Positions 20,247 to 29,294 are shown, counted from the stretch's first letter. The stretch: 64,000 nucleotides of DNA from Rhodanobacter sp. Root480 (GCF_001426645.1 NZ_LMEX01000001.1:310449-374448), one strand, 5' to 3'. The notes: generated by a model not told the origin, from the sequence alone. Numbers and translations are program-made.

Positions 20247-21065
20247 ATGCAGCAAGCCGAGCCGCCGCCCGCGAATGTCATATCGACCCATACCCCAGCG
20301 CTGGACGACGCCGCGCTCGTTGCATTGGTGAGAAGTGGCGACCGTGAGGCGTTTCGGCACGTCGTGCAGCGCTATGGCCCGCAGTTGCATCGCATCGCGC
20401 GTGGCGTGCTCAATGATGATGCGGAAGCGGAAGACGTCGTGCAGGAGTCTTTCATGCGGGCGTATCACCGGTTTGATTCGTTCCGTGGTGATGCGCCCTT
20501 GCGTACGTGGTTGGTCAGTATCGTGCTCAACGAGGCACGCACCCATTTGCGCAAACGACATGCCATGGTCGGGATCGATCAGATCGATTCGTCGCCCGTG
20601 GACCCGCACTGGGTTGGCCCGTCCCGTTCCGCGCACGGCGATCCGGTGTCGCTCGCGGCCCAAGTCGAGATTCGCCGTTTGCTGAAGCGCGCGATCGATC
20701 ATCTGCCTGACCCGTATCGCCAGGTTTTCAGGTTGCGTGCGATCGAGGAGTGCAGCGTGGAGGAAACCGCTGCCCGCCTGTCGATCAAGCCGCAAACCGT
20801 AAAGACGCGACTGTTCAGGGCGCGCCGGTTGCTGTGCAAATCGCTGGACGAGACGCTTGGCAACATGCTGTCGGAAACCTTTCCGTTCCTGGGTGTGCGT
20901 TGTGCTTGCTTGACGAGCACGCTGATGGCACGGCTCGTGGCAGAAGCCACTTCTGGCTCCGACGATCAGCCGCCTGCGGCACGACCGGATATGAAATCGC
21001 CGACGATGGCGAAAACACCGCTCGTTTTGCTCCCATGGAGCCTCCGTTGCCCGGGCAACGACTGA
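20247..21065 (+). CDS. ECF-subfamily RNA polymerase sigma factor
   Basis: About 272 residues. Region 2 (LVRSGDREAFRHVVQRYGPQL...EAEDVVQESFMRAYHRFDSF...LRTWLVSIVLNEARTHLRKR) and region 4 (LPDPYRQVFRLRAIEECSVEETAARL...TVKTRLFRARRLL) are intact. The C-terminal 75 residues after region 4 are unusual and match nothing I know. No anti-sigma gene is adjacent: the next gene is a convergent dihaem cytochrome. ATG 20247 is chosen because it falls just before region 2; ATG 20193 is possible. Confidence 0.88.
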   Translation: MQQAEPPPANVISTHTPALDDAALVALVRSGDREAFRHVVQRYGPQLHRIARGVLNDDAEAEDVVQESFMRAYHRFDSFRGDAPLRTWLVSIVLNEARTHLRKRHAMVGIDQIDSSPVDPHWVGPSRSAHGDPVSLAAQVEIRRLLKRAIDHLPDPYRQVFRLRAIEECSVEETAARLSIKPQTVKTRLFRARRLLCKSLDETLGNMLSETFPFLGVRCACLTSTLMARLVAEATSGSDDQPPAARPDMKSPTMAKTPLVLLPWSLRCPGND

Positions 21066-21141
21066 TCCACTGTGCAAATGGCGGCTATCCGTGCCGGCCC
21101 TGATGACGGAGGTGCGAGCCGACGCTTGCGGGCCGCGAAAC

Positions 21142-21168
21142 GGGGGCGACCCGTACAAGGTCGCCCCC
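21142..21168. terminator. Hairpin between convergent sigma-factor and cytochrome genes
   Basis: A perfect 10-bp stem GGGGGCGACC/GGTCGCCCCC with a 7-nt loop, 36 bp from the cytochrome stop. The flanking T runs are short on both sides, so it is probably a weak bidirectional terminator. Confidence 0.6.
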
Positions 21169-21204
21169 ATTTCATCTCCCCGCAGTCACGCGCCGCCAGT
21201 CGCC

Positions 21205-22812
21205 CTAGAGCGACTTCACGTATTGCGCGACATCATCGACTTCCGCGCCGGTCAGGCCAAGCGACTGCTTGGCGTTGTACTTGTTGACCACGTCTACCAG
21301 TGTGTCAGCCGAACCATTGTGGAAGTACGGCGGATGCTGCCACGCACCCTTCAACGGCGCCGTGCGATACATCCTGGTTGCCGTACGCGATGCATAGCTC
21401 GGCACACCGGTCGCCTCAGGCTCGCTGGCCACTTCGTCCGGGCTGTGCAGGCGCTCGTTGGCGTCGGTGAATTCCGGTCCGCTGTGGCAGGTGCTGCAGC
21501 CGGCCTTGCCTTCGAAAAGCGCCTTGCCACGCGTGGCGGCGGCCGTATCGAAACTGCCCGCCGGTGCGGGCGGTGCCGCGATGGACAGCTGATAAGCCTG
21601 CAATGCGGGCAGCTTGGCCGTTATCAGGTCGTCGGTTCCGTTGGTGATGTCGATACCCGTGCCCACGCGCGCGTCGGTGAAGTTGCCGTGGCCACCCATC
21701 TGGGTCACGCCGACATAGCGGTTCCAGTAGGCAAGGTCGTCGCCATCGCCGGTTGCGATGATCTTGTGGATGTTCTGCAGGCCATACGCCGGCGTGATCA
21801 CCTGCGGGCCATTCAGCCCGTCGATGTTGAAGCGCGGGTCGTAGAAGCCCGGGCCCCACGATTTGTAGACCGCCCTTTGCTCGACGGTGAGTGCCGGCGA
21901 CAGGGAGATGATGAAGCCCGGGTCCAGGTCGCGGTTCGGCCAGCCGTCAAGCCGCTTGCCGATGCCGTGGTCGAATGAATTGTCGACGGTGGAGTGGCAC
22001 AGCGCACAGGTGATGCCGACCCGCGTCAGCGTCATCTTGCCGTCGGCGGCCGTCGCCACCGTGCCCTTGATTCCGACCACCGCATCGAGGCTGATCAGGG
22101 CGAGAGTGGTCTGCGGATCGGTCAGGCTGATGCTCTTGTCGATGATGCCGTCGACCACCGCTTGCGGCAGCGCCTCGGCGTCGACCTTCAGGCCGACGGC
22201 CAGCGCGGTGGCCGGGTCGACGGCAGTCTGGATGACCTCGTTCATCTGCAAGGTGTCAGTCCAGGTGGTCTCATCGCCGAACGTGTCGAAGCGGAAGATC
22301 CGCTTGCCCTCGTCGAGGAACGCCGTGTCTGCCACGGTGGAGAAGGTCCACACGAAATCCGTCGCCAATGCGGCACCGCCGGCCCCCTTGATGCCTGTCG
22401 TGATGGTTGCGGTACAGGTGACGTCCGCCTGCATCGGTTCAGCTACCTCCGACTGCGGCAGATTGGTGGGTGACTCGGTGATGCGCACGAAGGTCGCTTT
22501 TCGGGTGGCGTCGTCGTAGACGACCGAGCCAAACGGTTCCGCGTCGGCCGGGCAGTTCACGTTGAAGTTCGCGTTCTTGAGTGTCGCTGTATCGATCGAC
22601 TGGTCGAAGGTGGCGCTGACCTCGGCGGTGTTCAGCACGTCGGTGGCGCCATTGGCGGGCATGGTGGAAACCACCTTCAGGGCAGGGACTTGCGGCGCGG
22701 TGGGCGTCGATGCCTGACCGTTGTGGCCGGAGCCGCCGCAACCGGCAAGGCCGACGCCAAGCGCGAGCGACAAGGCTCCCGGCAACCATTTCTTTCGCAT
22801 GTATCTGCTCAT
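21205..22812 (-). CDS. Dihaem c-type cytochrome lipoprotein with N-terminal Ig-like domain
   Basis: A protein of 535 residues. The lipobox LGVGLAGC predicts a lipid-anchored periplasmic or outer-membrane protein. Residues about 45-160 form a bacterial Ig-like (BIG-type) domain beginning VVSTMPANGATDVL. Two CXXCH haem sites follow: CALCH near 269 and CSTCH near 439, in the arrangement of the cytochrome c peroxidase/MauG-like families (KGAWQHPPYFHNGSADTLVDVV is typical of their second domain). Donor, acceptor and catalytic role cannot be deduced. Maturation should depend on the ccm operon at 11.7-20 kb. ATG 22812; the M5 start also leaves a normal signal peptide. Confidence 0.85.
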   Translation of the reverse strand: MSRYMRKKWLPGALSLALGVGLAGCGGSGHNGQASTPTAPQVPALKVVSTMPANGATDVLNTAEVSATFDQSIDTATLKNANFNVNCPADAEPFGSVVYDDATRKATFVRITESPTNLPQSEVAEPMQADVTCTATITTGIKGAGGAALATDFVWTFSTVADTAFLDEGKRIFRFDTFGDETTWTDTLQMNEVIQTAVDPATALAVGLKVDAEALPQAVVDGIIDKSISLTDPQTTLALISLDAVVGIKGTVATAADGKMTLTRVGITCALCHSTVDNSFDHGIGKRLDGWPNRDLDPGFIISLSPALTVEQRAVYKSWGPGFYDPRFNIDGLNGPQVITPAYGLQNIHKIIATGDGDDLAYWNRYVGVTQMGGHGNFTDARVGTGIDITNGTDDLITAKLPALQAYQLSIAAPPAPAGSFDTAAATRGKALFEGKAGCSTCHSGPEFTDANERLHSPDEVASEPEATGVPSYASRTATRMYRTAPLKGAWQHPPYFHNGSADTLVDVVNKYNAKQSLGLTGAEVDDVAQYVKSL

Positions 22813-22853
22813 TGCTTTCCCTCTCTGTTGGATGCGATCACTCAGGTCCTGTC

Positions 22854-22912
22854 AGGAAAATCACGTCCTGTGGTTTTCCTCCACCGCACGTCCGGTACAT
22901 GCCCGGACGTGC
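22854..22912. repeat. GAAAACCACGTCCTGTGGTTTTC-type palindromic repeat with second hairpin
   Basis: Hairpin AGGAAAATCAC-GTCCT-GTGGTTTTCCT, then GCACGTCCGG-TACATGC-CCGGACGTGC with a perfect 10-bp stem. The first hairpin recurs nearly identically at 60757-60783 after clcA, including the GTCCT loop, and both copies are followed by a CG..GTCCG motif. Confidence 0.75.
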
Positions 22913-23268
22913 TCACGCGAATCAGTTACTTGCGTGACCGACTCGCGATCGGTCGTCCCTGGCCGACATGAGAGGTTGAAAAAATCACAACCTCTCGGCG
23001 CGAAGCATTTCTTGCGGGCGAGACGCCCCGGCCAGCAGATACCTGCCGGCACCTGAAACACATTCGACGTGCAACGATCCGTGTGATCCACGTGGCGCGA
23101 TATCCGGACGGACTTTCACGGCGTCGGATTCATTGCCCCTGTTCACCAGCAGACGCAGCGGCGGTGGGAAGGTTCCCGCCTGCGTTGCAGGGAACCTCAA
23201 CGCGACGGCGTGCATCCCAAGCCTGTAACCCGAGACGGCGTCGATGTGCCGTTCGTCGAACCCACCCA

Positions 23269-23296
23269 GCCAGATCGGCACGGGAGCCGATCTGGC
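23269..23296 (+). terminator. Terminator-like hairpin upstream of the type II secretion operon
   Basis: Perfect 11-bp GC-rich stem, ACGGGA loop, then TTCTTGT. No plus-strand gene ends just before it, so it may attenuate read-through or a leader transcript into gspG, 77 bp downstream. Confidence 0.45.
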
Positions 23297-23372
23297 TTCT
23301 TGTCCGCATGCATGCTCGACATGATCGAGTGTCCTGGCCGTACTTCTTCCATGCATTCAGGGGGACGCCAAC

Positions 23373-23807
23373 GTGTCAATCCGTGTTCCATCCCAACGTG
23401 GTTTCACGCTGCTGGAATTGATGGTGGTCGTGGTGATCCTCGGCATCCTGGCAGCGTTGGTGGTGCCCAAGGTGATGAGTCGGCCGGACGAGGCGCGAGC
23501 TGCCGCGTCGCGCCAGGACGTGGCGAGTCTGATGCAGGCCTTGCAGCTTTACCGGCTGGACAACCAGCGTTACCCAACCACCGAGCAGGGGCTGCAGGCG
23601 CTGGTGCGCCGGCCGGAATCCGAGCCTGTGCCGCCCAACTGGAATCCCGAGGGTTACGTTGGTCGCTTGCCCAGGGATCCCTGGGGTCAGCCCTACCAGT
23701 ACTTGAATCCCGGCGTGCACGGGGAGATCGATGTCTATGGCCTGGGTGCCGACGGTGCGCCCGGTGGTGAAGGCAACGATGCCGATCCTGGGTCGTGGAC
23801 ATTGTGA
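23373..23807 (+). CDS. gspG: Type II secretion major pseudopilin GspG
   Basis: A protein of 144 residues. The prepilin site QRG|FTLLELMVVVVILGILAAL has the Gly-1/Phe+1 cleavage pair and Glu+5. The C-terminal half has the conserved QRYPTTEQGLQALV and LPRDPWGQPYQY segments, and the acidic end (GADGAPGGEGNDADPGSW) binds calcium in homologues. GTG start at 23373 with GGGGACG upstream. First gene of a 12-gene operon; no prepilin peptidase is in the window. Confidence 0.96.
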   Translation: MSIRVPSQRGFTLLELMVVVVILGILAALVVPKVMSRPDEARAAASRQDVASLMQALQLYRLDNQRYPTTEQGLQALVRRPESEPVPPNWNPEGYVGRLPRDPWGQPYQYLNPGVHGEIDVYGLGADGAPGGEGNDADPGSWTL

Positions 23808-23814
23808 GGGGCGA

Positions 23815-24342
23815 ATGCAGATGTTCGAGCCCACGACCCATGACGACGCAGATGGATTCACCTTGCTGGAGATGCTGGTCGTGGTGCTGATCATGGGCAT
23901 CCTCGTTGGCACGGTCGGTGCCCGGCTGCAGCCGGGTCATCGGGACGTGTTGCGTGTCGAAGCCGCGCGGCTCGCCCAACTGTTTGAGCTTGCCGGACAG
24001 GAGGCGCGCATCACGGGTGTCGCCATCGTCTGGACGTCCAATGGCTTGGGTTATGAGTTCTGGCGGCAGGATGGCGATGGCGCATGGGTGGCGATTCGCG
24101 CTGACGACGTGCTGCGCGCCCGGCAGCTGCCGCAGGCCATGGTGATATCGCAATTGCGCAATGAAGCTGGTGCGCCGCAAGCGGTGTTGCGCCTGGAGTT
24201 TCCCGCCAGTGGTGCGATGTCCGCGTTCTCGCTGGACCTGGCGCTGGACGACGAACACTACGGCGTGGCGGCCTCACCGGTAGGCGATTTGCGCATTGCG
24301 CCGGGACTGGGGAAAACCTATGGCGACATGGCGGCGAACTAG
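23815..24342 (+). CDS. gspH: Type II secretion minor pseudopilin GspH
   Basis: A protein of 175 residues. Type IV prepilin N-terminus DG|FTLLEMLVVVLIMGILVG with Glu+5, then a soluble domain rich in short beta strands. ATG 23815 is 7 bp after the gspG stop. Assembles in the pseudopilus and overlaps gspI by 23 bp. Confidence 0.9.
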   Translation: MQMFEPTTHDDADGFTLLEMLVVVLIMGILVGTVGARLQPGHRDVLRVEAARLAQLFELAGQEARITGVAIVWTSNGLGYEFWRQDGDGAWVAIRADDVLRARQLPQAMVISQLRNEAGAPQAVLRLEFPASGAMSAFSLDLALDDEHYGVAASPVGDLRIAPGLGKTYGDMAAN

Positions 24343-24715
24343 CGCGCACGGGTTCACCCTGGTCGAGGTACTGGTAGCCCTGGCCATTGTCGCGGTGTCG
24401 CTGCTGGCGGTGCTGCGGGTGGCGGCGCAGGGTTCCAATCACCTCGGTGAATTGCGCGCCCGCCTGTTTGCCGGCTGGGTTGCCACCGACCGCCTGGCCG
24501 AACATCACGCGCGTGGCGACTGGTTGCCGGTTGGCATGCGGACGGGAATACAGCGTCAGGGTGATCTGGACCTTGGCTGGCGTGAACAGGTATCCGCGAC
24601 GCCGAATCCGGCGTTTCGGCGCATCGACGTCTTCGTGTTCGAGCCGGCACGTCCGGCCCATGCTCTCGCGCACACGGTGGGCTTCGTAACGAATCCTGCG
24701 GGAGGTGGACGGTGA
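24320..24715 (+). CDS. gspI: Type II secretion minor pseudopilin GspI
   Basis: A protein of 131 residues. Prepilin motif HG|FTLVEVLVALAIVAVSLLA and the GspI features NHLGELRARLFAGWVATDRLAE and LGWREQV. Forms the pseudopilus tip with GspJ and GspK. ATG 24320 lies inside the end of gspH; the earlier in-frame ATG would overlap more. Confidence 0.92.
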   Translation: MATWRRTSAHGFTLVEVLVALAIVAVSLLAVLRVAAQGSNHLGELRARLFAGWVATDRLAEHHARGDWLPVGMRTGIQRQGDLDLGWREQVSATPNPAFRRIDVFVFEPARPAHALAHTVGFVTNPAGGGR

Positions 24716-25302
24716 CCGTCGACGAAGCGCGTGGCTTCACCCTGATCGAATTGTTGGCGGCGCTGCTGGTGCTGTCGCTGCTGTCGCTGATGGCCTATCG
24801 CGGGCTTGGCGTGGTGGTGGCGTCGCGCAACCACATCGAGACGGAGTCCACGAGGTGGCGGCAGACCGTGTCGTTCTTCACCCGTTTCGAAGGCGACCTG
24901 CGGCTGGCCGCGCCGCGTCCGGTACGCAACGCGTCGGGCACCATGCCGGCGTGGCTGGGTCGGGGCGATGCGGTGCGCGCGCCGCTGGTGGAGTTCAGTC
25001 GTTTCGCCGGGACCGACGGCATCGATACCCCGCACCGCGTGGGTTATGGCATCAACGATACCCATCAGGTCGAGTTGTGGATCTGGCCCGGGCTGGATCT
25101 TGCCGGCGCCGCGCCGCCGGCGCGTTACGTGGTGCTGCGGGGCGTGCGTCGTTTCGACCTGCAATACATGGGCCCGGCACTGGCCTGGAGCCGCAGCTGG
25201 CCCACCGTGTCGAGTGACCCGGCGCTGCCACGGGCGGTGCGTCTGCGCATCGAGTTCGACTCCGGCGAAACCGTGGTGCGCGTGTTCGCGCTGCGCACAT
25301 GA
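24712..25302 (+). CDS. gspJ: Type II secretion minor pseudopilin GspJ
   Basis: A protein of 196 residues. Prepilin motif RG|FTLIELLAALLVLSLLSLM; GspJ segments RFEGDLRLAAPRP and VRLRIEFDSG. GTG start with GTGA overlap with gspI. Confidence 0.92.
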   Translation: MTVDEARGFTLIELLAALLVLSLLSLMAYRGLGVVVASRNHIETESTRWRQTVSFFTRFEGDLRLAAPRPVRNASGTMPAWLGRGDAVRAPLVEFSRFAGTDGIDTPHRVGYGINDTHQVELWIWPGLDLAGAAPPARYVVLRGVRRFDLQYMGPALAWSRSWPTVSSDPALPRAVRLRIEFDSGETVVRVFALRT

Positions 25303-26219
25303 ACCAGCACGAGCGTGGGGCGGCGTTGCTCATGGCGATGGCGATCATGGCTTTTTCAGCGGTGGCGGCTACGGCGATGCTGGTCGCCTTGAGTACCTGG
25401 TCGCGCCAGGCCGAACTGCTTGCAGATCATGTGGAGGCACGAGAGCTGGTCGATGCCGGCGGCGATTGGGCCCGGGCGCTGCTGTACGACGACCGCCGCC
25501 GCAGCGGCGCCATCGACCATGCCGGGGAACCGTGGGCCTTGCAGCTGCCATCGATACCGTTCGAGAACGGTGAACTCGGTGGCCGCATCGAGGACCAGCA
25601 AGGCCTGTTCAACCTCAACAACCTGATCCGCCACGGCAAGCTCGATCTCACCCAGTACGCGCGCTTCCAGCGCTTGTTGTCGATCCTCGGCCTGCAGGTG
25701 GAGCTGGCCGGCGCCATGGCGGACTGGCTTGACGCCGACGATGTCCCGCAACCGGCGGGTGGCGCGGAGGACGCGTACTACGCATCGCTTGGCCATCCCC
25801 ACCTCACCGCCAATCGGCCGCTGGTCAACCTGGATGAGCTGGCGCTGGTGCGTGGTTTCGACGGTGATGTGCGTGCGCGGCTCGCACCGTTTGTGGCGGC
25901 CTTGCCCGGCACGACCGCGCTCAACGTCAACACGGCGCCGGCCGAGGTGCTGGCGGCGGTCGTCGACGGCCTGGATCTGGCGTCGGCGCGCATGCTGGTG
26001 GCGCGCCGCGACGGTGTTTTCTATCGCAACAACGCCGACTTCCTGAGTCAGCTCGGCAGGGATGCCGCCGTACCGGGAGGGGATATTCGCGTCGGTAGCG
26101 ATTACTTCCTGGTCAGCGTGCGGGTGAGCTACGGCAAGACCCAAGCACGCGGCCAATGGCTGCTGGCGCGAACCCGTGCGATGCGCTGGCCTGATGTCGT
26201 CTGGCGGAAATACCCGTGA
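25299..26219 (+). CDS. gspK: Type II secretion minor pseudopilin GspK
   Basis: A protein of 306 residues. N-terminus RG|AALLMAMAIMAFSAVAAT lacks Glu+5, as is normal for GspK, the pseudopilus cap. GRIEDQQGLFNLNNL, PLVNLDELALVRG and ALNVNTAPAEVLAA are family hallmarks. ATGA overlap with gspJ. Confidence 0.95.
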   Translation: MNQHERGAALLMAMAIMAFSAVAATAMLVALSTWSRQAELLADHVEARELVDAGGDWARALLYDDRRRSGAIDHAGEPWALQLPSIPFENGELGGRIEDQQGLFNLNNLIRHGKLDLTQYARFQRLLSILGLQVELAGAMADWLDADDVPQPAGGAEDAYYASLGHPHLTANRPLVNLDELALVRGFDGDVRARLAPFVAALPGTTALNVNTAPAEVLAAVVDGLDLASARMLVARRDGVFYRNNADFLSQLGRDAAVPGGDIRVGSDYFLVSVRVSYGKTQARGQWLLARTRAMRWPDVVWRKYP

Positions 26220-27424
26220 ACATGCTGCGCATCTTTTGCTCGCTGTCGGCGACGCCCGCGTCGTGCCGATGGGTACTGTTCAACGACGCCGGTGCGCATC
26301 CTGGTGCGGGCGCGCTGGCCCAATTGCCGCCGGGGGCCGCGCGGGTCGAGCTGGTGCTCGCGGCCAGCGACGTGTTGCTCGTGCGCGCGAGGTTGCCGTC
26401 GACAGGCAAGCATCGATCCGCCGCGCTGCTGGCCTACGCGGTCGAGGAACGACTGGCCTCGGACCCGGATAGCACCCAGGTGAGTATCCTGGGGCGGCTG
26501 GACGGCGAGGACGTGCTGGCGGTGGTGGACCGGTCGCGGTTGCAGGCATGGCGCGATGCGCTTGCCGCCGTCGGTATCTTGGTCGATAGCTTGCATTGCG
26601 AGACGCTGATGTTGCCGTTGCAATACGGCGGGTGGAGCCTGTGCTGGAACGGGCAGGAAGGCCATGTGCGGATCGGTGAGTTCGAAGGCGGCGCCACCGA
26701 TTGCGGCGACCGGCAAACTCCGCCGCTGATGCTGATACAGCTGCTGCTGGAGGCGCGGGCGCACGCCACGGTGCCGGCCACCATCACGTTGTACCTGACG
26801 GTGCCCGAGGCAAAACCCGATCTGGAGACGTGGCAGAAGGAGCTGGGCGTAAGCCTGCGGATGGCTTCTGCGCCGGAGGCGCGTGCGGCGCCGATGTCGG
26901 CCGGGGCCGGACTCGATCAGGGCCGTCGGCGCCGGCATTTGTCCGTGGCGATGGTTGCGCGTTGGCGTCAAGTCGGCTGGATCCTGCTGGCGGCGCTGTT
27001 GCTGCATTCGGTTGCACTGTTTGCTGATCGGATGCGCCTGGCCAGTGAACAACAACAGTTGCGCCAGCAAATGGAGGCGCGCTTCCGCGCGCTGTTTCCC
27101 GATGCCGTCGCCGTGGCCGACCCCGTGTTGCAGATGCGCCGGCAGCTGGCCCGCGCGCGGCATGGTGCCAACCAACCCGATGTCGGTGATTTCCCGGTCA
27201 TGCTCGGCAAGGTATCAGAGGCGTTGGCTTCTGCGCCGACCACGCAATTGCGCGCTCTGTCCTATGAGGATGGACGCATGACATTGGAACTGAAGGCGCC
27301 CGGTGATGCGCTTGCGCGTCAGGTCCAGCAGCTTCTGACGGAGGCCGGGTTTGCCGTCGACACGGTGCCAGTGGCGCATCGCGCCACCAACGGCACGGTG
27401 ACATTGACGCTGAGGTCACCATGA
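26216..27424 (+). CDS. gspL: Type II secretion inner-membrane platform protein GspL
   Basis: A protein of 402 residues: an actin-like cytoplasmic domain (1-240), one TM helix (about 254-275, VGWILLAALLLHSVALFAD) and a periplasmic ferredoxin-like domain. The cytoplasmic domain recruits the GspE ATPase. GTG start at 26216 in a GTGA overlap with gspK. Confidence 0.9.
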   Translation: MNMLRIFCSLSATPASCRWVLFNDAGAHPGAGALAQLPPGAARVELVLAASDVLLVRARLPSTGKHRSAALLAYAVEERLASDPDSTQVSILGRLDGEDVLAVVDRSRLQAWRDALAAVGILVDSLHCETLMLPLQYGGWSLCWNGQEGHVRIGEFEGGATDCGDRQTPPLMLIQLLLEARAHATVPATITLYLTVPEAKPDLETWQKELGVSLRMASAPEARAAPMSAGAGLDQGRRRRHLSVAMVARWRQVGWILLAALLLHSVALFADRMRLASEQQQLRQQMEARFRALFPDAVAVADPVLQMRRQLARARHGANQPDVGDFPVMLGKVSEALASAPTTQLRALSYEDGRMTLELKAPGDALARQVQQLLTEAGFAVDTVPVAHRATNGTVTLTLRSP

Positions 27425-27924
27425 AAAAACTCACCTGGAAACCCGTGCTGGGTGTGTGGTGGGCATCGCGTTCACCCTCCGAACGCCAGTTGATGGTTGC
27501 GGTAGCGCTGTGCCTTGGGCTGTTGATGTACGGGTGGCTGCTGCTGTCGACGACGCAGGCGCGGGCAAAGCTGCTGCCGGCGGTGGTCCGGTTGCAGGCG
27601 CAGGCCGGTCGCCAGGATCGGCAGGCGGCGGAAATCACGCGGCTCCGCGCGGCGCCAGCGTCTGCGTCGACGACGGCGGACTTGCGCCAGTTGGTGCAGC
27701 GCCAGGTGGGCGCCAGTGGATTGGGCCAGTCGCTGGCAAGCATGGAGCAGATGGATGCGGATCACGTAAAACTGGTGTTCGGTCACGTCGCCTTTGCCCG
27801 ATGGCTGGCATGGGCGGACGACATGCGTACGCAACACCTGCGCTTTTCGCGGGTGCGGATCGAGTCGCAGGACACGCCCGGACAGGTAAGTGTCAGTGCC
27901 ACCGTCGAACGGTCGCACCGATGA
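27421..27924 (+). CDS. gspM: Type II secretion protein GspM
   Basis: A protein of 167 residues. A TM helix near 22-42 (LMVAVALCLGLLMYGWLLL), a short coiled coil, then a compact periplasmic domain. Partner of GspL. Overlaps by 4 bp at both ends. Confidence 0.88.
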   Translation: MKKLTWKPVLGVWWASRSPSERQLMVAVALCLGLLMYGWLLLSTTQARAKLLPAVVRLQAQAGRQDRQAAEITRLRAAPASASTTADLRQLVQRQVGASGLGQSLASMEQMDADHVKLVFGHVAFARWLAWADDMRTQHLRFSRVRIESQDTPGQVSVSATVERSHR

Positions 27925-28727
27925 CACGGCTCCGGACATGGCGTAGCGGCATCGTCGGCGGCGGCGTGGTGCTGGCGGCGTGTGCGTTGTTTCTGGTTGT
28001 GCTGGCGCCCGCCACGCTCATCGATAGCGGTTTGCGGCGCGCAACGCACGGTGTGCTGCGGTTGGCTCAGGCGCAAGGCACGTTGTGGTCGGGCAGCGGC
28101 CGGCTGGAGATTCGCGACCCGGCCAGACAAACCGGTATCGGCAAGGCCGTTGCTTGGGTGTGGCGTCCACGCTCGCTGCTGCATGGACGTCTCGGCTACC
28201 AGGTGAGCATCGACCACGCTGCAGGCTTCCCGCTGCACCTTTCCGCGCACGGGGTCGACGTCGCTGATGTCGATTTCTCGGTACCCGCCGCCGCGCTCGG
28301 GCTGGCCGTGCCGCGCATGGCATCACTGGGTTTGCGTGGTGATGTCGCCGTGCGGATCGCCCGGTTCACGCGCACGGACGACGGCGTTTGGGCAGACGCC
28401 GTCGTGACATGGAAAGACGCCGGCTCCGCCCTTACCACGGTGGCGCCGCTGGGCACGTACGCGCTTCGCATCGACAGCGTGGCCGGTGCGTTGAATGCGA
28501 GTTTGCACACCCGCAGCGGACCGTTGCAGCTGCGCGGCGGTGGGTCATGGCGCAGCGGGATGCTGTCGGATTACTCGGTCACCGCGCGCGTCGACGCCAA
28601 GGACAAGGCGCAACTCGCACCGCTGCTGCGGTTGATTGCCATCGAACGCGCCAACGGTGATTTCGCACTGCAATTCGGCCCTCCACTCAGCAACGTATCC
28701 GCGGCGAACTCGCCCGAAACCCGATGA
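27921..28727 (+). CDS. gspN: Type II secretion protein GspN
   Basis: A protein of 268 residues. N-terminal TM helix (about 12-31) and a beta-rich periplasmic domain (GTLWSGSGRLEI near 53). GspN is an accessory subunit found in some type II systems, including those of xanthomonads. ATG 27921, ATGA overlap with gspM. Longer upstream reading is a shadow of gspM. Confidence 0.85.
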   Translation: MTRLRTWRSGIVGGGVVLAACALFLVVLAPATLIDSGLRRATHGVLRLAQAQGTLWSGSGRLEIRDPARQTGIGKAVAWVWRPRSLLHGRLGYQVSIDHAAGFPLHLSAHGVDVADVDFSVPAAALGLAVPRMASLGLRGDVAVRIARFTRTDDGVWADAVVTWKDAGSALTTVAPLGTYALRIDSVAGALNASLHTRSGPLQLRGGGSWRSGMLSDYSVTARVDAKDKAQLAPLLRLIAIERANGDFALQFGPPLSNVSAANSPETR

Positions 28728-29260
28728 CGAGCACACGCGGCGGGAACCCGTCCGCCGCCGTAACCATCCAACCCGTGTCACCAGAGGAAAACGCATCCGT
28801 GCCATTCGGACGATCCACGCTCGCGCAAACGTCAATAGTCTTCACGATGAAGGTCGGTGCGTTGGCGCTGCTTGGTTTCGTGTGGGCGTACTGGGGCTGG
28901 GCGTGGTTCGCGCCGTCGCCGTTGCTGCAAGCCATGGAGGTTTCCGAGCCGGCCGGTCGCCTGGCGAACGCGGGCGACCTGTTTGGCAAGGCACAGGACG
29001 AGACTCATCCGGGTGCGCCGACGGCGCTGGCCGTCACCTTGTTGGGCGTCATGGCAGGGGCGCCGGCAGGGGCCGGTCATGCGCTGCTGCAACTCGGCAA
29101 GGAAGAGACGCGGTTGGTGCCTGCTGGTGGCGATCTCGCACCGGGTATCCGCGTCGAAAGCGTGTTTCCGGAGCGGGTGGTTCTGCGCCGCAACGGGGCA
29201 CGTGAAACGTTGGCTTGGCCGCGAACTCTCTCTGCCACCTCAAACCTCACCGTCCAATGA
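28724..29260 (+). CDS. gspC: Type II secretion protein GspC (short form without PDZ domain)
   Basis: A protein of 178 residues: basic/proline-rich N-terminus, one TM helix (about 44-62, VGALALLGFVWAYWGWAWF), then an HR domain (LFGKAQDE...ALAVTLLGVMAG...ARETLAWP). No PDZ or coiled-coil extension follows, which is short for GspC and like the C/XcpP-like minimal forms. It links the platform to the secretin gspD, encoded 34 bp downstream. ATG 28724, ATGA overlap with gspN. Confidence 0.82.
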   Translation: MTSTRGGNPSAAVTIQPVSPEENASVPFGRSTLAQTSIVFTMKVGALALLGFVWAYWGWAWFAPSPLLQAMEVSEPAGRLANAGDLFGKAQDETHPGAPTALAVTLLGVMAGAPAGAGHALLQLGKEETRLVPAGGDLAPGIRVESVFPERVVLRRNGARETLAWPRTLSATSNLTVQ

Positions 29261-29294
29261 AACATCGCAGGTCATCCATCCCGTGTCGATCCGC

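Larger units (their letters stand above)
22813..23372. other. 560-bp intergenic region with several strong hairpins
   Basis: No gene I can support. It holds, in order: a repeat hairpin pair at 22854-22912 (see separate entry); GAGAGGTTG/CAACCTCTC with a 9-nt A-rich loop at 22971-22997; a nested stem AGGTTCC..CTGC-GTT-GCAG-GGAACCT at 23170-23197; and an 11-bp perfect stem GCCAGATCGGC/GCCGATCTGGC at 23269-23296 followed by TTCTTGT, terminator-like on the plus strand. The region separates the minus-strand cytochrome gene from the plus-strand type II secretion operon and presumably carries both promoters. A 123-codon minus-strand ORF at 22985-23356 is not convincing. Confidence 0.6.

Noticed and set aside
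22985-23356. 123-codon minus-strand ORF in the cytochrome-gspG gap
   Set aside because: It runs through three strong hairpins and has no recognisable motif; kept as noncoding pending conservation data.
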